Shown piece by piece: positions 1 to 8,770 of a stretch of DNA of 64,000 nt. Each line of letters opens with the position of its first letter. Position 1 is the stretch's first letter. The stretch is from Mesorhizobium sp. NZP2298 (GTDB taxonomy: Bacteria; Pseudomonadota; Alphaproteobacteria; Rhizobiales; Rhizobiaceae): NCBI RefSeq assembly GCF_013170825.1, contig NZ_CP033365.1, forward strand, positions 2,492,001 to 2,556,000. Direction: 5' to 3'. The notes under the pieces are model-generated. The model saw only the letters and a list, made by a program, of their open reading frames with translations. It was not told the origin of the DNA and ran no database searches. The position numbers and the translations under genes were made by a program.

Positions 1-844
1 TGGTGCCGTCGGCTCCCATGTCGCGTTCCAGCAAGGTGTCGGGCTCGTTGCGGGTGGCTTCGCCGACCGGACCCTTGGCCCAGACGTGGATGTCGAGCAA
101 GGCCGGGTCGGAGGTGGCGGCGAGCGCTTGCCTTATCAGGTCGGCATAGCCCTGCTTGATGGTGTCGGCGAGACCGAAAGCGAGCTTGCGCTCGCTGGTG
201 CGGACGGAGCTGTCTCCCGGCGCCGGCTGCACGGCAAACAGGCCGGCGCGTTTCTCGCCATAGGGAAACTGGTACCACGGCACCTGGTCGAGAAAGCCTG
301 CGTATTCCGCCGCCACCTTGGCCTGGTAGATGTCGGCGGCGGTGCGCTTGGCCGATGTCGCCTCGGTGATGCGGCCGACCGTGTTCTCATAGGCCCATTG
401 CAGGATGTGCTCGATCGAGTGGCTGGTGCCGATGATGACCAGCATCTGATGGTTGGCATAGTTGAACTTGTAGGGAGAACTGGCGCGGATCACCGTGGCG
501 TAGTCCTGCCAGAAGCGGCCGACATAGGACCAGTAGGGAAAGCCGCTCGGCTGGTCCTTGGCGACGAAGCCGGCGTATTCACGCGCGGCGTAGACGATCG
601 CCCATTCCGGATAGGTGAGGAAGGTCGATTCCTCCGGCCGCTGGTAGCCGGGGATTTCAGCGCGGACCTTGTCGGCCAGCGCCTTGGGTGGCGCGCCGTC
701 GGCAATACCGGGCAGCGGCGTCTTGTCGAGCGATGGCGTCGTCAGAAAGCCATAGGTGAGCCCCGCGATCGGGACCAGGATGACGATGACGATCAGCCAG
801 AGGATCGTCTTGATGAGGCGCTTCAGCCAGCGGAACACGAGCAT
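1..844 (-). CDS. membrane-anchored protein of unknown function, cut by the window edge
   Basis: An open frame of 281 codons runs from an ATG at 844 off the left edge with no stop, so only the N-terminal part is visible. It begins with a basic stretch (RWLKRLIK) followed by one strongly hydrophobic segment (about residues 12-33), which predicts a single N-terminal membrane anchor with the rest outside the cytoplasm. The remainder is soluble-looking and rich in aromatic residues (for example TYPEWAIVYAAREY). No domain was recognised. It starts 6 bp after the stop of the upstream membrane gene and is probably cotranscribed with it. Function unknown. Confidence 0.75.
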   Translation of the reverse strand, partial: MLVFRWLKRLIKTILWLIVIVILVPIAGLTYGFLTTPSLDKTPLPGIADGAPPKALADKVRAEIPGYQRPEESTFLTYPEWAIVYAAREYAGFVAKDQPSGFPYWSYVGRFWQDYATVIRASSPYKFNYANHQMLVIIGTSHSIEHILQWAYENTVGRITEATSAKRTAADIYQAKVAAEYAGFLDQVPWYQFPYGEKRAGLFAVQPAPGDSSVRTSERKLAFGLADTIKQGYADLIRQALAATSDPALLDIHVWAKGPVGEATRNEPDTLLERDMGADGT

Positions 845-850
845 GGCCGG

Positions 851-1285
851 TCAGGCCGTGGCGAAGTGGTCGTGTATGCGCTTCGACAGCCAGAAACCGA
901 CATAGACGGCGAAGCCGCCTATGACGATGTGCGGCAGGTTGGCGAAGAAGCGGGCAGGGAATTCGATATCGTTGAGGGAGCGGAAGCCGTTGATGAAGAT
1001 GCCGGCATCGAGGCAGCCGGAACCGGTGATCAGTCCGAGCACACCGTCGAACAGATAGACCGAGCCGAACAGCTTGAAATAGAATACCGCTTGGCGATGC
1101 GAGATGAAGGCAGCGGCCAGCGCCCAGACGCCCGAGAAGGCGTGCAGCAGGTCATCGTACCATTGCAGCGAAAACAGGCCGAACAGATTGCCGTTGGCGT
1201 CGTTGAACGCCGGTATGTAGCCGACGGCGACGACGGCGAAGAACAGGAAGGCATAGCCAACGGCAAGCTTCTGGATGAGCGTCAT
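851..1285 (-). CDS. small four-helix membrane protein (DUF4383-like)
   Basis: The product is 144 aa with about four hydrophobic segments (near residues 6-25, 47-65, 70-90 and 112-132), an all-membrane architecture resembling DUF4383 proteins. The start at 1285 was chosen because GGGGGAG lies just upstream; an in-frame extension to 1477 has no such site and is unlikely. The next gene follows after only 6 bp, suggesting a two-gene operon of membrane proteins. The physiological role is not known. The family assignment rests on overall pattern and is moderate. Confidence 0.7.
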   Translation of the reverse strand: MTLIQKLAVGYAFLFFAVVAVGYIPAFNDANGNLFGLFSLQWYDDLLHAFSGVWALAAAFISHRQAVFYFKLFGSVYLFDGVLGLITGSGCLDAGIFINGFRSLNDIEFPARFFANLPHIVIGGFAVYVGFWLSKRIHDHFATA

Positions 1286-2022
1286 GAAGTCTCCCCCTTC
1301 TACGAGCTCGTTTTTCAAACGGACCCTGACGACATCGAACGTTAGCCGATTTTGCCGCCGGTTGCAGCCCCAGCCGAAAACACCGTAAAAATTGTGGGAG
1401 ATAGATTTCAAAGACGGTCGGCGCCGGGATTTCTCCCAGCGCCTCCCTGTCAGATCAGGACACGGTCGCGGCAGCAACTTCCGTAAAGTCGTCGCGCCAT
1501 GCCGGCCTTGATTTTGACGGTCCTGCCAGCCACCACCCGAAGGCGGCGTCCGTTCCAGACCACGCCGGTCTTGGCCCTTGCAGGCCTTGCCCTGCGTGCC
1601 ATCGAAGGTTTTTGCCGTCCTTCATGGCAGCATCGGTCCGCCGTCGGCGTTGGCACGCTTTCCGCGGCCCCGTAGGTCTCGGCTACCGTCCCTCAAAACA
1701 GGCAAGCCTGCTCTCGCTCCGGGCCGTACGGGCCTCAGGAAATCCGCCTTTCACTTCCGCCTTTCGGCTTGGCGATCGGTAGCCGCCTGAGATGGGTTTA
1801 ACGTACGCCGGGTAAGTGTCTCGGGGAATGGCCATGGGCCTGTGGATAGCGGGATTATCGGGGACCGTTTGCCACAAGCCCGGAATTTCGGCGCCGGCTG
1901 CCTTAGACAGCCTGCCCCGCTTTTTAGGGCTCCGACCGACAGCGCCCCTTGCTCCGCCGACGGGCACGGGCTTCAATGCCGGCAAACGACCGGACATGCA
2001 TGTTCGGCGCCGGGGAGGGCGC
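1286..2022. other. 737-bp intergenic stretch without a convincing gene
   Basis: No ORF here has both a good ribosome site and a recognisable product. A basic 50-codon frame on the minus strand (1450-1602) is open but lacks a ribosome site. Two 9-mers, CGGCTACCG at 1680-1688 and CGGTAGCCG at 1777-1785, are exact reverse complements and enclose a smaller palindrome (CAGGC AA GCCTG), so a folded RNA or leader is possible. The last part is the leader of the lipid kinase gene. Confidence 0.4.
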
Positions 2023-2964
2023 GTGTTGAAAGTCGGGGTGGTTCTCAATCCGATAGCCGGTGGCGGCCGGCTGAAACGGCATTGGCCTGAGGTTGCCGCC
2101 TCGCTGAAAAAGCATTTTGGCGATTTCGAGCTGCGCGAGACGCAGGCCGAGGGCGATGCCGAACGGCTGGCCATCGACCTCGCGGCCAGCGGTTACGAAC
2201 TGGTGATCGCGGCGGGCGGTGACGGCACAGCCAGCGAAGTGGCCGACGGGCTGCTGCAGGCATTTGAGGAGAGCGGTAGGATGACCGAGCTCGGCCTGCT
2301 GCCATGCGGCACTGGCATCGATTTCGCGCGCGGGCTCGGCCTGCCGAAGGCGGTGGACGCGACCTTGAAGCGGATCGCCGAGGCAGAGGGACGTAAGATC
2401 GATGCTGGCCGTATCTGCTACATCGACGACCATGGTGCGCTGGCCAGCCGCCACTTCATCAACATCGCCGGCCTTGGTCTGTCAGGCGCTACCGACCGCG
2501 CCGTCAATGCCGACAAGCGCAAGGGCAAGATGTCGGCCAAGACGCTGTTCCTGTGGCGCACCGTGGTCGAGTTCGTCCGCTACCGCTTCCAGGATGTCCG
2601 GATCACGGTCGACGACGGCACGCCTGTCGAAGCGCGCATGGCGCTGGTGGCGGTGGCAAACGGAAAGTTCTTCGGCGGCGGCATGATGATCGCGCCCGAT
2701 GCCGAGCTGACCGACGGGCAGTTCGACATCGTCATCCTGCGCGCGGCGGGCAAGCTGAAGCTGATCTGGGACATCAGGCTGCTCTATGGCGGCCGGCATC
2801 GCAACCATCCGGCAATCACGATCCTGCGCGGCAAGAAAGTGGTTGTCGAACCGCTGGGTGATGTGGAAAAGAACGGCGCGTTGGTCGACATAGACGGTGA
2901 GTCGCCCGGGCGCATACCGGCAACCTTCGAGATCCTGCCCGGGGCGCTGACGCTCAGATATTGA
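2023..2964 (+). CDS. diacylglycerol kinase family lipid kinase (YegS/DgkB-like)
   Basis: The 313-aa product starts with a nucleotide-binding NPIAGGG segment at about residues 8-14. The catalytic-domain signature AAGGDGT follows near residue 65, and a LPCGTGIDFARGLGL segment comes later, all hallmarks of the DAGK_cat fold. The family phosphorylates diacylglycerol or related lipids, typically at the membrane face. The GTG at 2023 was chosen because GGGGAGGG sits just before it; an ATG at 1996 is the alternative and would add nine arginine-rich residues. The gene stands alone. Confidence 0.85.
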   Translation: MLKVGVVLNPIAGGGRLKRHWPEVAASLKKHFGDFELRETQAEGDAERLAIDLAASGYELVIAAGGDGTASEVADGLLQAFEESGRMTELGLLPCGTGIDFARGLGLPKAVDATLKRIAEAEGRKIDAGRICYIDDHGALASRHFINIAGLGLSGATDRAVNADKRKGKMSAKTLFLWRTVVEFVRYRFQDVRITVDDGTPVEARMALVAVANGKFFGGGMMIAPDAELTDGQFDIVILRAAGKLKLIWDIRLLYGGRHRNHPAITILRGKKVVVEPLGDVEKNGALVDIDGESPGRIPATFEILPGALTLRY

Positions 2965-2997
2965 ATCAAGGCGTTGCCAGATTGATTCAAGTCTTTT
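2961..2997 (+). terminator. possible hairpin terminator overlapping the lipid kinase stop
   Basis: TTGAATCAA (2961-2969) and TTGATTCAA (2982-2990) are exact reverse complements and are followed by GTCTTTT. The left arm includes the stop codon of the lipid kinase gene. The stem is AT-rich and the T tract short, so termination strength is doubtful. Confidence 0.4.
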
Positions 2998-3057
2998 CGA
3001 AACTGAATCCGGCTATCGATTCAAGCTAATGAAATCGCTTGGTTTTCTGGCTGCGGC

Positions 3058-3975
3058 TCAGATTTCCAATTTGGCCGGGAAACCGGGCGCGCGCAGGTCG
3101 GTACCGACGGCATCCTCAAGCAATTTGACGATCTGGGTCGACCAGGCACCGCCGCCATAGGTTTCCTTGCCCTGCTGAAAAATCGCGTTGACGCGTGACG
3201 CCAGCTCGAGCGGCACGCCGAAATCCTTGCCCATGCCCAGCGCGAAGCCAAGGTCCTTCAGCGCCAGGTCCATGGTGAAGCCGATGTCGTAGGAGCCGTT
3301 GAGGACGAGCTGGCTTTCGGTCTCGTGGACGAAGCTGTTGCCGGAGGAGGCAACGATGGCGTGATAGGACTGGGCGAGGTCGAGCCCGCCCCGCTTGGCC
3401 AGCATCAGCGCTTCACCGGCGGCGACGAGATGGATGAAGGCCAGCATGTTGGTGATGACCTTGATCACCGCCGCCGAGCCAATCGGTCCCATCAGGAAGG
3501 AGCGCGCGCACATCGCCTCGATCGCCGCGCGATGGCGTTCGTAGAGCGCGGCATCACCGCCGACCAGCGCGGTGATTTTTCCAACCGCCGCCAGATGCAC
3601 GCCGCCGGTGACCGGGCACTCCAGCGTCTCGACGCCTCTGGCGGAGGCGAGGGCGGCAAGCCGCACGATCTCGTCGCGGCCATTGGTCGACATCTCGATC
3701 CAGGTGCCGCCTGAAGGCAGGCCTTCGAGCAATCCGCCTGGGCCGGCCAGCACTGCTTCGCTGACCTTTGGCGAGGGCAGGCAAGAGATGGCGTTGCCGG
3801 CGCGGGCGGCCGCTTCCGCGGGACTGCTCGCGGCGGTGGCGCCGAGCGCAACGAGGCGCTCGACCGCCGCTGGGTCGCGGTCGAAGACCGTGACCGCAAA
3901 GCCGTTGCGGATCAGGCTGGCGGCAAGGTTGCCGCCGAGATGGCCGAGGCCGATGAAGGCGTAGCTTTCGCTCAT
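3058..3975 (-). CDS. NAD(P)-dependent 3-hydroxyacid dehydrogenase family protein (HIBADH / tartronate semialdehyde reductase-like)
   Basis: The 305-aa product begins with a Rossmann dinucleotide motif (FIGLGHLGGNLA). It carries the family's substrate-binding CPVTGG segment near residue 120 and the catalytic lysine segment AAVIKVITNM near residue 170, followed by an all-helical C-terminal domain. Members reduce or oxidise small beta-hydroxyacids such as 3-hydroxyisobutyrate or tartronate semialdehyde. The start codon overlaps the stop of the preceding enolase-superfamily gene by 4 bp (ATGA), so it is the last gene of a translationally coupled three-gene operon. The substrate is not determinable from sequence. 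Confidence 0.88.
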   Translation of the reverse strand: MSESYAFIGLGHLGGNLAASLIRNGFAVTVFDRDPAAVERLVALGATAASSPAEAAARAGNAISCLPSPKVSEAVLAGPGGLLEGLPSGGTWIEMSTNGRDEIVRLAALASARGVETLECPVTGGVHLAAVGKITALVGGDAALYERHRAAIEAMCARSFLMGPIGSAAVIKVITNMLAFIHLVAAGEALMLAKRGGLDLAQSYHAIVASSGNSFVHETESQLVLNGSYDIGFTMDLALKDLGFALGMGKDFGVPLELASRVNAIFQQGKETYGGGAWSTQIVKLLEDAVGTDLRAPGFPAKLEI

Positions 3976-5186
3976 GGCATCAGCGGCGTCTGCATCATCT
4001 GCAGATGCAGGTCCTTGCCAGTGTAGGGATGGGCGTCGCAGACCGCTTCGTTGAGCTCGACGCCCAGCCCCGGTTCCTTCGACGGGATGACATTGCCGTC
4101 CTGCCACTCGATCTTCTTCTTGAGCAGCGTCGCGTGGAAACCGTCCCACTGCTTCAGCGATTCCAGGATCAGGAAGTTGGGCAGCGTCACCGCCAGCTGA
4201 ATGTTGGCGGCACCGACGATCGGCCCGCAATAGCAGTGCGGCGCGACCTGGATGTGATAGGCCTCGGCCATGGCGGCGATCTTCTTGGTTTCGAGAATGC
4301 CGCCGGAGCGGCCAAGATCCGGCTGCAGGATGGTCGCGGCGCGGTTCTCAATGACGCGGGCGAATTCGAACTTGGTCGTCAGCCGCTCGCCGGTGGCGAT
4401 CGGGATCGAGGTCGCGCGGGCTACTTGCGCCATGACCTCCGGCATGTCGGGCGGCACCGGTTCCTCGAACCACAGTGGATCATAGGGCTCGATGGCGCGG
4501 GCCATGCGCAGCGCGCCGGAAGCGGTGAATTGGCCGTGCGTGCCGAAGAGGATGTCGGCGCGGTTTCCGACCGCCTCTCGGATCGCCTTGATCATGCGGG
4601 TGGAGACATCGATGTCGAGCAGGCGCGGCTGGTGGCCGTCGAAAGCGGTGTAGGGACCGGCCGGGTCGAGCTTGACGGCATTGAACCCCTGCTCGACATA
4701 TTCGAGCGCGCAGGCGGCCGCCATTTCAGGGTCGTTGTATACGTTCCTGCCGTCCGGCGCGTCCTCGGAATGGACGCTGCCGGTGTGCGGGTAGAGATAG
4801 GTGTAGGAACGCAGCGTCTCATGCACCTGGCCGCCGAGCAGCTTGTAGACCGGCTTGCCGGCTTCCTTGCCGACGATGTCCCAGCAGGCCATTTCAAGTG
4901 CCGAGAAACAGCCCATGCCGGTCACGTCAGGACGCTGGGTAAAGCCGGACGAATAGGCGCGGCGGAAGAAGTTCTCGATGTCGTGCGGATCGTGGCCGAT
5001 CAGATAGCGTTCGGCCATGTCCTCGACCAGCTTGGCGGTGACATGAGCGGAGAAGGTAGCGTTGTAGGCCTCGCCATAACCGACCACGCCGCCGTCGGTG
5101 GTCAGCTTGACGAAGATGAAATACTTGCCGCCGATGCCGGGCGGGGGGTTGCCGACAACCCAGGTCTTGACGTCGGTGATCTTCAT
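3972..5186 (-). CDS. mandelate racemase / muconate lactonizing enzyme family protein (enolase superfamily, probable acid-sugar dehydratase)
   Basis: The 404-aa product has the N-terminal capping domain and the C-terminal barrel of the enolase superfamily. Visible barrel motifs are WFEEPVPP and TGERL (metal-binding glutamates), QPDLGRSGG and APHCYCG (Asp/His dyad). At the usual first metal-ligand position the sequence reads LFGTHGQF, so Gly seems to stand where sugar-acid dehydratases have Asp, with the following His kept. The length is normal. Both ends overlap the neighbours by 4 bp (ATGA), indicating one coupled operon with an oxidase upstream and a dehydrogenase downstream. Dehydration of a sugar acid is the likely role; the substrate is unknown. 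Confidence 0.82.
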   Translation of the reverse strand: MKITDVKTWVVGNPPPGIGGKYFIFVKLTTDGGVVGYGEAYNATFSAHVTAKLVEDMAERYLIGHDPHDIENFFRRAYSSGFTQRPDVTGMGCFSALEMACWDIVGKEAGKPVYKLLGGQVHETLRSYTYLYPHTGSVHSEDAPDGRNVYNDPEMAAACALEYVEQGFNAVKLDPAGPYTAFDGHQPRLLDIDVSTRMIKAIREAVGNRADILFGTHGQFTASGALRMARAIEPYDPLWFEEPVPPDMPEVMAQVARATSIPIATGERLTTKFEFARVIENRAATILQPDLGRSGGILETKKIAAMAEAYHIQVAPHCYCGPIVGAANIQLAVTLPNFLILESLKQWDGFHATLLKKKIEWQDGNVIPSKEPGLGVELNEAVCDAHPYTGKDLHLQMMQTPLMP

Positions 5187-6799
5187 TTTTGGTCCTCCAG
5201 AACCAGTTCGGCGCCTTTCCATCCGGTCATGACCGAGGCGGCGTTGGTGTTGCCGGTGATGTTGTCGGGAAAGATCGAGGCGTCGATGACGCGCAGGCCT
5301 TCGAGCCCATGCACCTTGAGGCGCGGATCGACGACGGAGCGCGAGGGATCAGGCCCCATGCGGCAGGTCGAAACCGGGTGATAGACGGTGCCTGAGCGTT
5401 TCCTGAAATCCGTGATCAGGTCGGCGTCCGACTGGATCGACGGGCCGGGCAGGACTTCTTCTTGGATGATTTCCGCCATCGCCGGCATCGAGGCGATCTT
5501 GCGCACGAACTTCACCGCCGCCAGCATCTCCTCGACGTCGGCATTGGTGGAATAGGCGTTGGCGACGATCCTTGGGTATTCCAGCGGATTGCTGGAGCGG
5601 ATCATGATCTCGCCCCGGCTCGACGGACGGCAGTTGGACAGGCCGATGGAGAAGCCCGGCCAGGGGTCAGGCGTCAGGATCGGCCGCTCGCCGCTCTTCG
5701 GGATGACGGTCGAGAACGCCTGGAAATAAAGCTGCATGTTGGGGCGCGTAAATGCCGGGTCGGTGCGGAAGAAGCCGCCGCCATGGTTCATCGACAGCGA
5801 CAGCGGCCCGGAACGGGTCAGGATGTACTGCATGCCGACCAGCAGCTTGCCCCACCAGGGGCGCAGGATCTGGTTCAGTGTCGGCACATTGCCCTTGAAG
5901 GTGTAGTTGATGCCGACATGGTCCTGCAGATTGGCACCGACATTCTCGTTGGCATGGACGACCGGGATGTCCAGCCCCTTGAGCAAAGCCGCCGGACCGA
6001 TGCCTGAAAGCTGCATGAGCTGCGGCGAGTTGATCGAGCCGGCGGAAAGGATGACTTCGCGGCCGGCGCGGGCCGTCTTCGTCCGACCGTTCTGCAAATA
6101 CTCGATGCCAACGGCGCGCTTGCCCTCGAACAGGATGCGGCTCGCCAGCGCATTGGTTTCGACGCGGACGTTTGCGCGCTTCATGGCCGGGCGCAGGAAG
6201 GCGCGGGCGGCGGACATGCGGCGGCCGTTCCTGGTCGAGATCTGGTAGGTGCCGACGCCTTCCTGGGCAGCACCATTGAAATCGGGGTTGAGCGGCAGGC
6301 CGGCCTGCTGCCCGGCGGCGAGATAGCGCTTGGTCAGCGGGTGGACGGCGTTCGTCGTGTTGCTGATATGCAGGGGGCCGCCGGTACCGCGCCATCTGTC
6401 GGCGCCCGCCTCATTGTCCTCGAGCGCCTTGAAGGCGGGCAACAGATCGTCATAACCCCAGCCGGGATTGCCGGCGGCGCGCCAGTCGTCGAAATCCTCG
6501 CGCGCGCCGCGGATCCAGACCATGGCGTTGATCGAGCTCGACCCGCCGAGCAGCTTGCCGCGGGGCCAGTGGTCGACATTGCCGCCGAGGCCTGGGTCAG
6601 CCTCGGTCTTGTAGTTCCAGTTGACGGCGGGATCGAAGAAGGTCTTGCCGTAGCCAAGCGGCATCTGCACGTAGAAGCGGCGGTCCGTGCCGCCGGCCTC
6701 CAGCACCAGCACCGAGAAACGGCCCGAGGCCGAGAGTTTGTCGGCGAGCACCGAGCCGGCCGAGCCGGAGCCGACGATGATGAAGTCAAAAGTCTGCAT
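5183..6799 (-). CDS. GMC family oxidoreductase (choline / alcohol dehydrogenase-like flavoprotein)
   Basis: The 538-aa product opens with the FAD-binding GSGSAGSVLA motif at residues 11-20 and the LVLEAGG strand end. It has the GMC signature region LLGGSSSINAMVWIRG (about residue 85), the second GMC motif AGSINSPQLMQLSGIG (about 255) and the C-terminal catalytic His region YHPVSTCRMG (about 470). The family oxidises alcohols, often polyols or choline, with FAD. It is first in the operon with the enolase-superfamily and 3-hydroxyacid dehydrogenase genes, joined by a 4-bp ATGA overlap, so it probably makes the aldehyde or acid that the later enzymes use. Confidence 0.9.
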   Translation of the reverse strand: MQTFDFIIVGSGSAGSVLADKLSASGRFSVLVLEAGGTDRRFYVQMPLGYGKTFFDPAVNWNYKTEADPGLGGNVDHWPRGKLLGGSSSINAMVWIRGAREDFDDWRAAGNPGWGYDDLLPAFKALEDNEAGADRWRGTGGPLHISNTTNAVHPLTKRYLAAGQQAGLPLNPDFNGAAQEGVGTYQISTRNGRRMSAARAFLRPAMKRANVRVETNALASRILFEGKRAVGIEYLQNGRTKTARAGREVILSAGSINSPQLMQLSGIGPAALLKGLDIPVVHANENVGANLQDHVGINYTFKGNVPTLNQILRPWWGKLLVGMQYILTRSGPLSLSMNHGGGFFRTDPAFTRPNMQLYFQAFSTVIPKSGERPILTPDPWPGFSIGLSNCRPSSRGEIMIRSSNPLEYPRIVANAYSTNADVEEMLAAVKFVRKIASMPAMAEIIQEEVLPGPSIQSDADLITDFRKRSGTVYHPVSTCRMGPDPSRSVVDPRLKVHGLEGLRVIDASIFPDNITGNTNAASVMTGWKGAELVLEDQK

Positions 6800-6990
6800 G
6801 ATGGAAATGGGTGGCTCCGGAAAACTGGCCGCAGCCTAGACGCGACGGGTTCGCCGCGTCGCCGCGCCTTCCGGCATGCGTTGTGAAAAAAGCGACTGGC
6901 ATGCCGGGTCGAGTTGCGGGGAATACCGACAATCGCGCTTGATATGCATGGGGTCGACAGCTTATGCGGGACATTATCATTATTCTGGCC

Positions 6991-7031
6991 CATGATTTTT
7001 TCCGAAAAGTCTGCAACTTTTCGGAATCATG
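6991..7031. repeat. rhizobial intergenic palindrome (RIME/REP-like)
   Basis: The sequence is an imperfect dyad: an 11-bp arm ending in CCGAAAAGT at 7000-7010, a 5-nt loop, and an exact complementary arm at 7016-7026. CATGATT (6991-6997) and AATCATG (7025-7031) extend the stem around a T bulge. Palindromes of this CATGAT...CCGAAAA type are, as I recall, dispersed in rhizobial genomes. It lies 33 bp before purC, in its leader, and could fold in the purC mRNA. Confidence 0.6.
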
Positions 7032-7063
7032 CGCTGGCAACTCTGCGGAAGGCAGGAAATCAT

Positions 7064-8005
7064 ATGCGGATCCTGTCGGATGCCTTCATTCCCGAGCTGC
7101 CGGGCCACTACAAGGGCAAGGTCCGCGAAAACTACGACCTTCCGGACGGGCGGCGCATCATCATCGCCACCGATCGGCTCAGCGCGTTCGACATCATCCT
7201 GACGTCGATCCCGTTCAAGGGCGAGATCCTTACCCAGACGGCACGGTACTGGTTCGAGGAAACCGCCGATATCTGTCCGAACCATGTGCTCGAATACCCC
7301 GACCCAAATGTCGTCGTCGGCACCAGGCTCGACATCCTGCCGGTCGAGATCGTCGTGCGCGGTTATCTGGCGGGGACCACCAGCACCTCGATCCTGACCC
7401 GCTACAAGCGCGGCGAACGCGACATGTATGGCATGCGACTGCCGGACGGGCTGCGCGACAATGAAAAGCTGGCCGAGCCGGTCATCACGCCGACGAGCAA
7501 GGCAGCGGATGGCGCCCATGACGAGCCGCTGTCGAGAGCGGAGATCCTCGAACAGGGACTGCTCACACAGGCACAATGGGACACCGTCTCGGATTATGCC
7601 CTGAAACTGTTCGCCCGCGGCCAGGCACGCGCCGCCGAGCGCGGCCTGATCCTGGCCGACACGAAGTACGAATTCGGCACCGACAGAAACGGCACGATCA
7701 TCCTGGCCGACGAAATCCATACGCCGGACAGCAGCCGGTACTGGATCGCGGCGAGCTATGGACAGGCCCTGGCCAACGGCACCCGGCCGGACAGCTTCGA
7801 CAAGGATTTCATCCGCTCGTGGGTGGCGGCGCGCTGCGATCCCTACAGGGACCCGATCCCGAAGATTCCGGACGAGATCGTCGAACAGGCCTCCAACGTC
7901 TATGCGCAGGCCTATGAGGCGATCACCGGCAAGGCGTTCATCCCCGACCTGTCTGGTAGCACGGTGCTGGACCGCATCCGAGCGAACCTTGCAGGTTATT
8001 TTTGA
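7064..8005 (+). CDS. purC: phosphoribosylaminoimidazole-succinocarboxamide synthase (SAICAR synthetase), long form
   Basis: The enzyme joins CAIR with aspartate using ATP to give SAICAR in purine synthesis. The 313-aa product shows the family pattern: GKVRENYDL near residue 14, ATDRLSAFD near residue 33, a [10 protein letters not shown] segment, and the [12 protein letters not shown] signature near residue 220. This is the about 300-residue class rather than the about 240-250-residue form usual in bacterial purCSQL clusters. No other purine gene lies in the window. The ATG at 7064 is preceded by GGCAGGAAA; an in-frame extension to 6914 runs into the palindromic repeat and is unlikely. Confidence 0.93.
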   Translation: MRILSDAFIPELPGHYKGKVRENYDLPDGRRIIIATDRLSAFDIILTSIPFKGEILTQTARYWFEETADICPNHVLEYPDPNVVVGTRLDILPVEIVVRGYLAGTTSTSILTRYKRGERDMYGMRLPDGLRDNEKLAEPVITPTSKAADGAHDEPLSRAEILEQGLLTQAQWDTVSDYALKLFARGQARAAERGLILADTKYEFGTDRNGTIILADEIHTPDSSRYWIAASYGQALANGTRPDSFDKDFIRSWVAARCDPYRDPIPKIPDEIVEQASNVYAQAYEAITGKAFIPDLSGSTVLDRIRANLAGYF

Positions 8006-8227
8006 GAGGTGCGCCTCTCAGCTAGCGCCTGGTCTTACGCCGCGCAGTCGACGGAGTGGGGGAAGCCCGCTCTAAAACCCGAAGCTCTGAGAATCAGGCA
8101 CAACCGGGCGAATGCCAATGTTAGCCTATGGCCCATGGAGGCGAGGAAACAGCAGCTGCGGCGCGTTGACCTGTTCCTGCAGCGGCGATACGGGATCGAT
8201 GACCATCACCTCACAAGGATTCTGCCC

Positions 8228-8623
8228 ATGGTGCACTACGCGGACGGACGGCCGATCGGAGACCTGACGCTGCGCACGCTCGCCATGCCTTCGGACGCCA
8301 ATGCGGCCGGCGACATTTTCGGCGGCTGGGTGATGGCGCAGATGGACCTTGCCTGCGGCATCCGCGCCGCCGAGCGGGCCAGGGGCCGCGTGGTGACGGC
8401 GGCGGTCAAGGAGATGTCCTTCGCCAAGCCGATGAAGATCGGCGACACGCTGTGCATCTACACCCATGTCGAACGCGTCGGCCGTACCTCGATGACGCTG
8501 AAGGTCGAGGCCTGGGCGCAGCGCTATCTCTCCGACCTGATGGAAAAGGTGACGCACGCCGATTTCATCATGGTGGCGCTCGACGGCGAGGGCAAGCCGA
8601 AGGCCGTGCCGGCCGAGAGTTGA
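8228..8623 (+). CDS. acyl-CoA thioesterase (hot-dog fold, YciA-like)
   Basis: The 131-aa product is a single hot-dog domain with the YciA-type signature NAAGDIFGGWVMAQMDLA (catalytic Asp and the GG turn, near residues 20-38) and AVKEMSFAKPMKIGD. The family hydrolyses short- to long-chain acyl-CoA in the cytosol. The ATG at 8228 was preferred over an upstream in-frame ATG at 8135 because AAGGA precedes it and it gives the usual family length. It lies downstream of purC on the same strand with a 222-bp gap, so cotranscription is uncertain. Confidence 0.88.
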   Translation: MVHYADGRPIGDLTLRTLAMPSDANAAGDIFGGWVMAQMDLACGIRAAERARGRVVTAAVKEMSFAKPMKIGDTLCIYTHVERVGRTSMTLKVEAWAQRYLSDLMEKVTHADFIMVALDGEGKPKAVPAES

Positions 8624-8770
8624 CGAAAGCTCATTCTCGCAAACCCCGTTCTCCCAGTCCCCGTTCTCCCAGTCCAGGGGCAATTGTAACATCATCCGCG
8701 CGGGCGATGCGCTCCGCGACATCCAATGGTTGCCTTCACGCCTGATTGTGCCGGCGTTGGAGGGGCGACA

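Noticed and set aside
86..1345. A 419-codon plus-strand frame at the left end.
   Set aside because: It overlaps two membrane-protein genes in the opposite direction with good starts, and lacks a domain or membrane pattern of its own.
1450..1602. A basic 50-codon minus-strand frame as a small gene.
   Set aside because: No ribosome site, no signal or domain, and it lies across a region that may fold as RNA.
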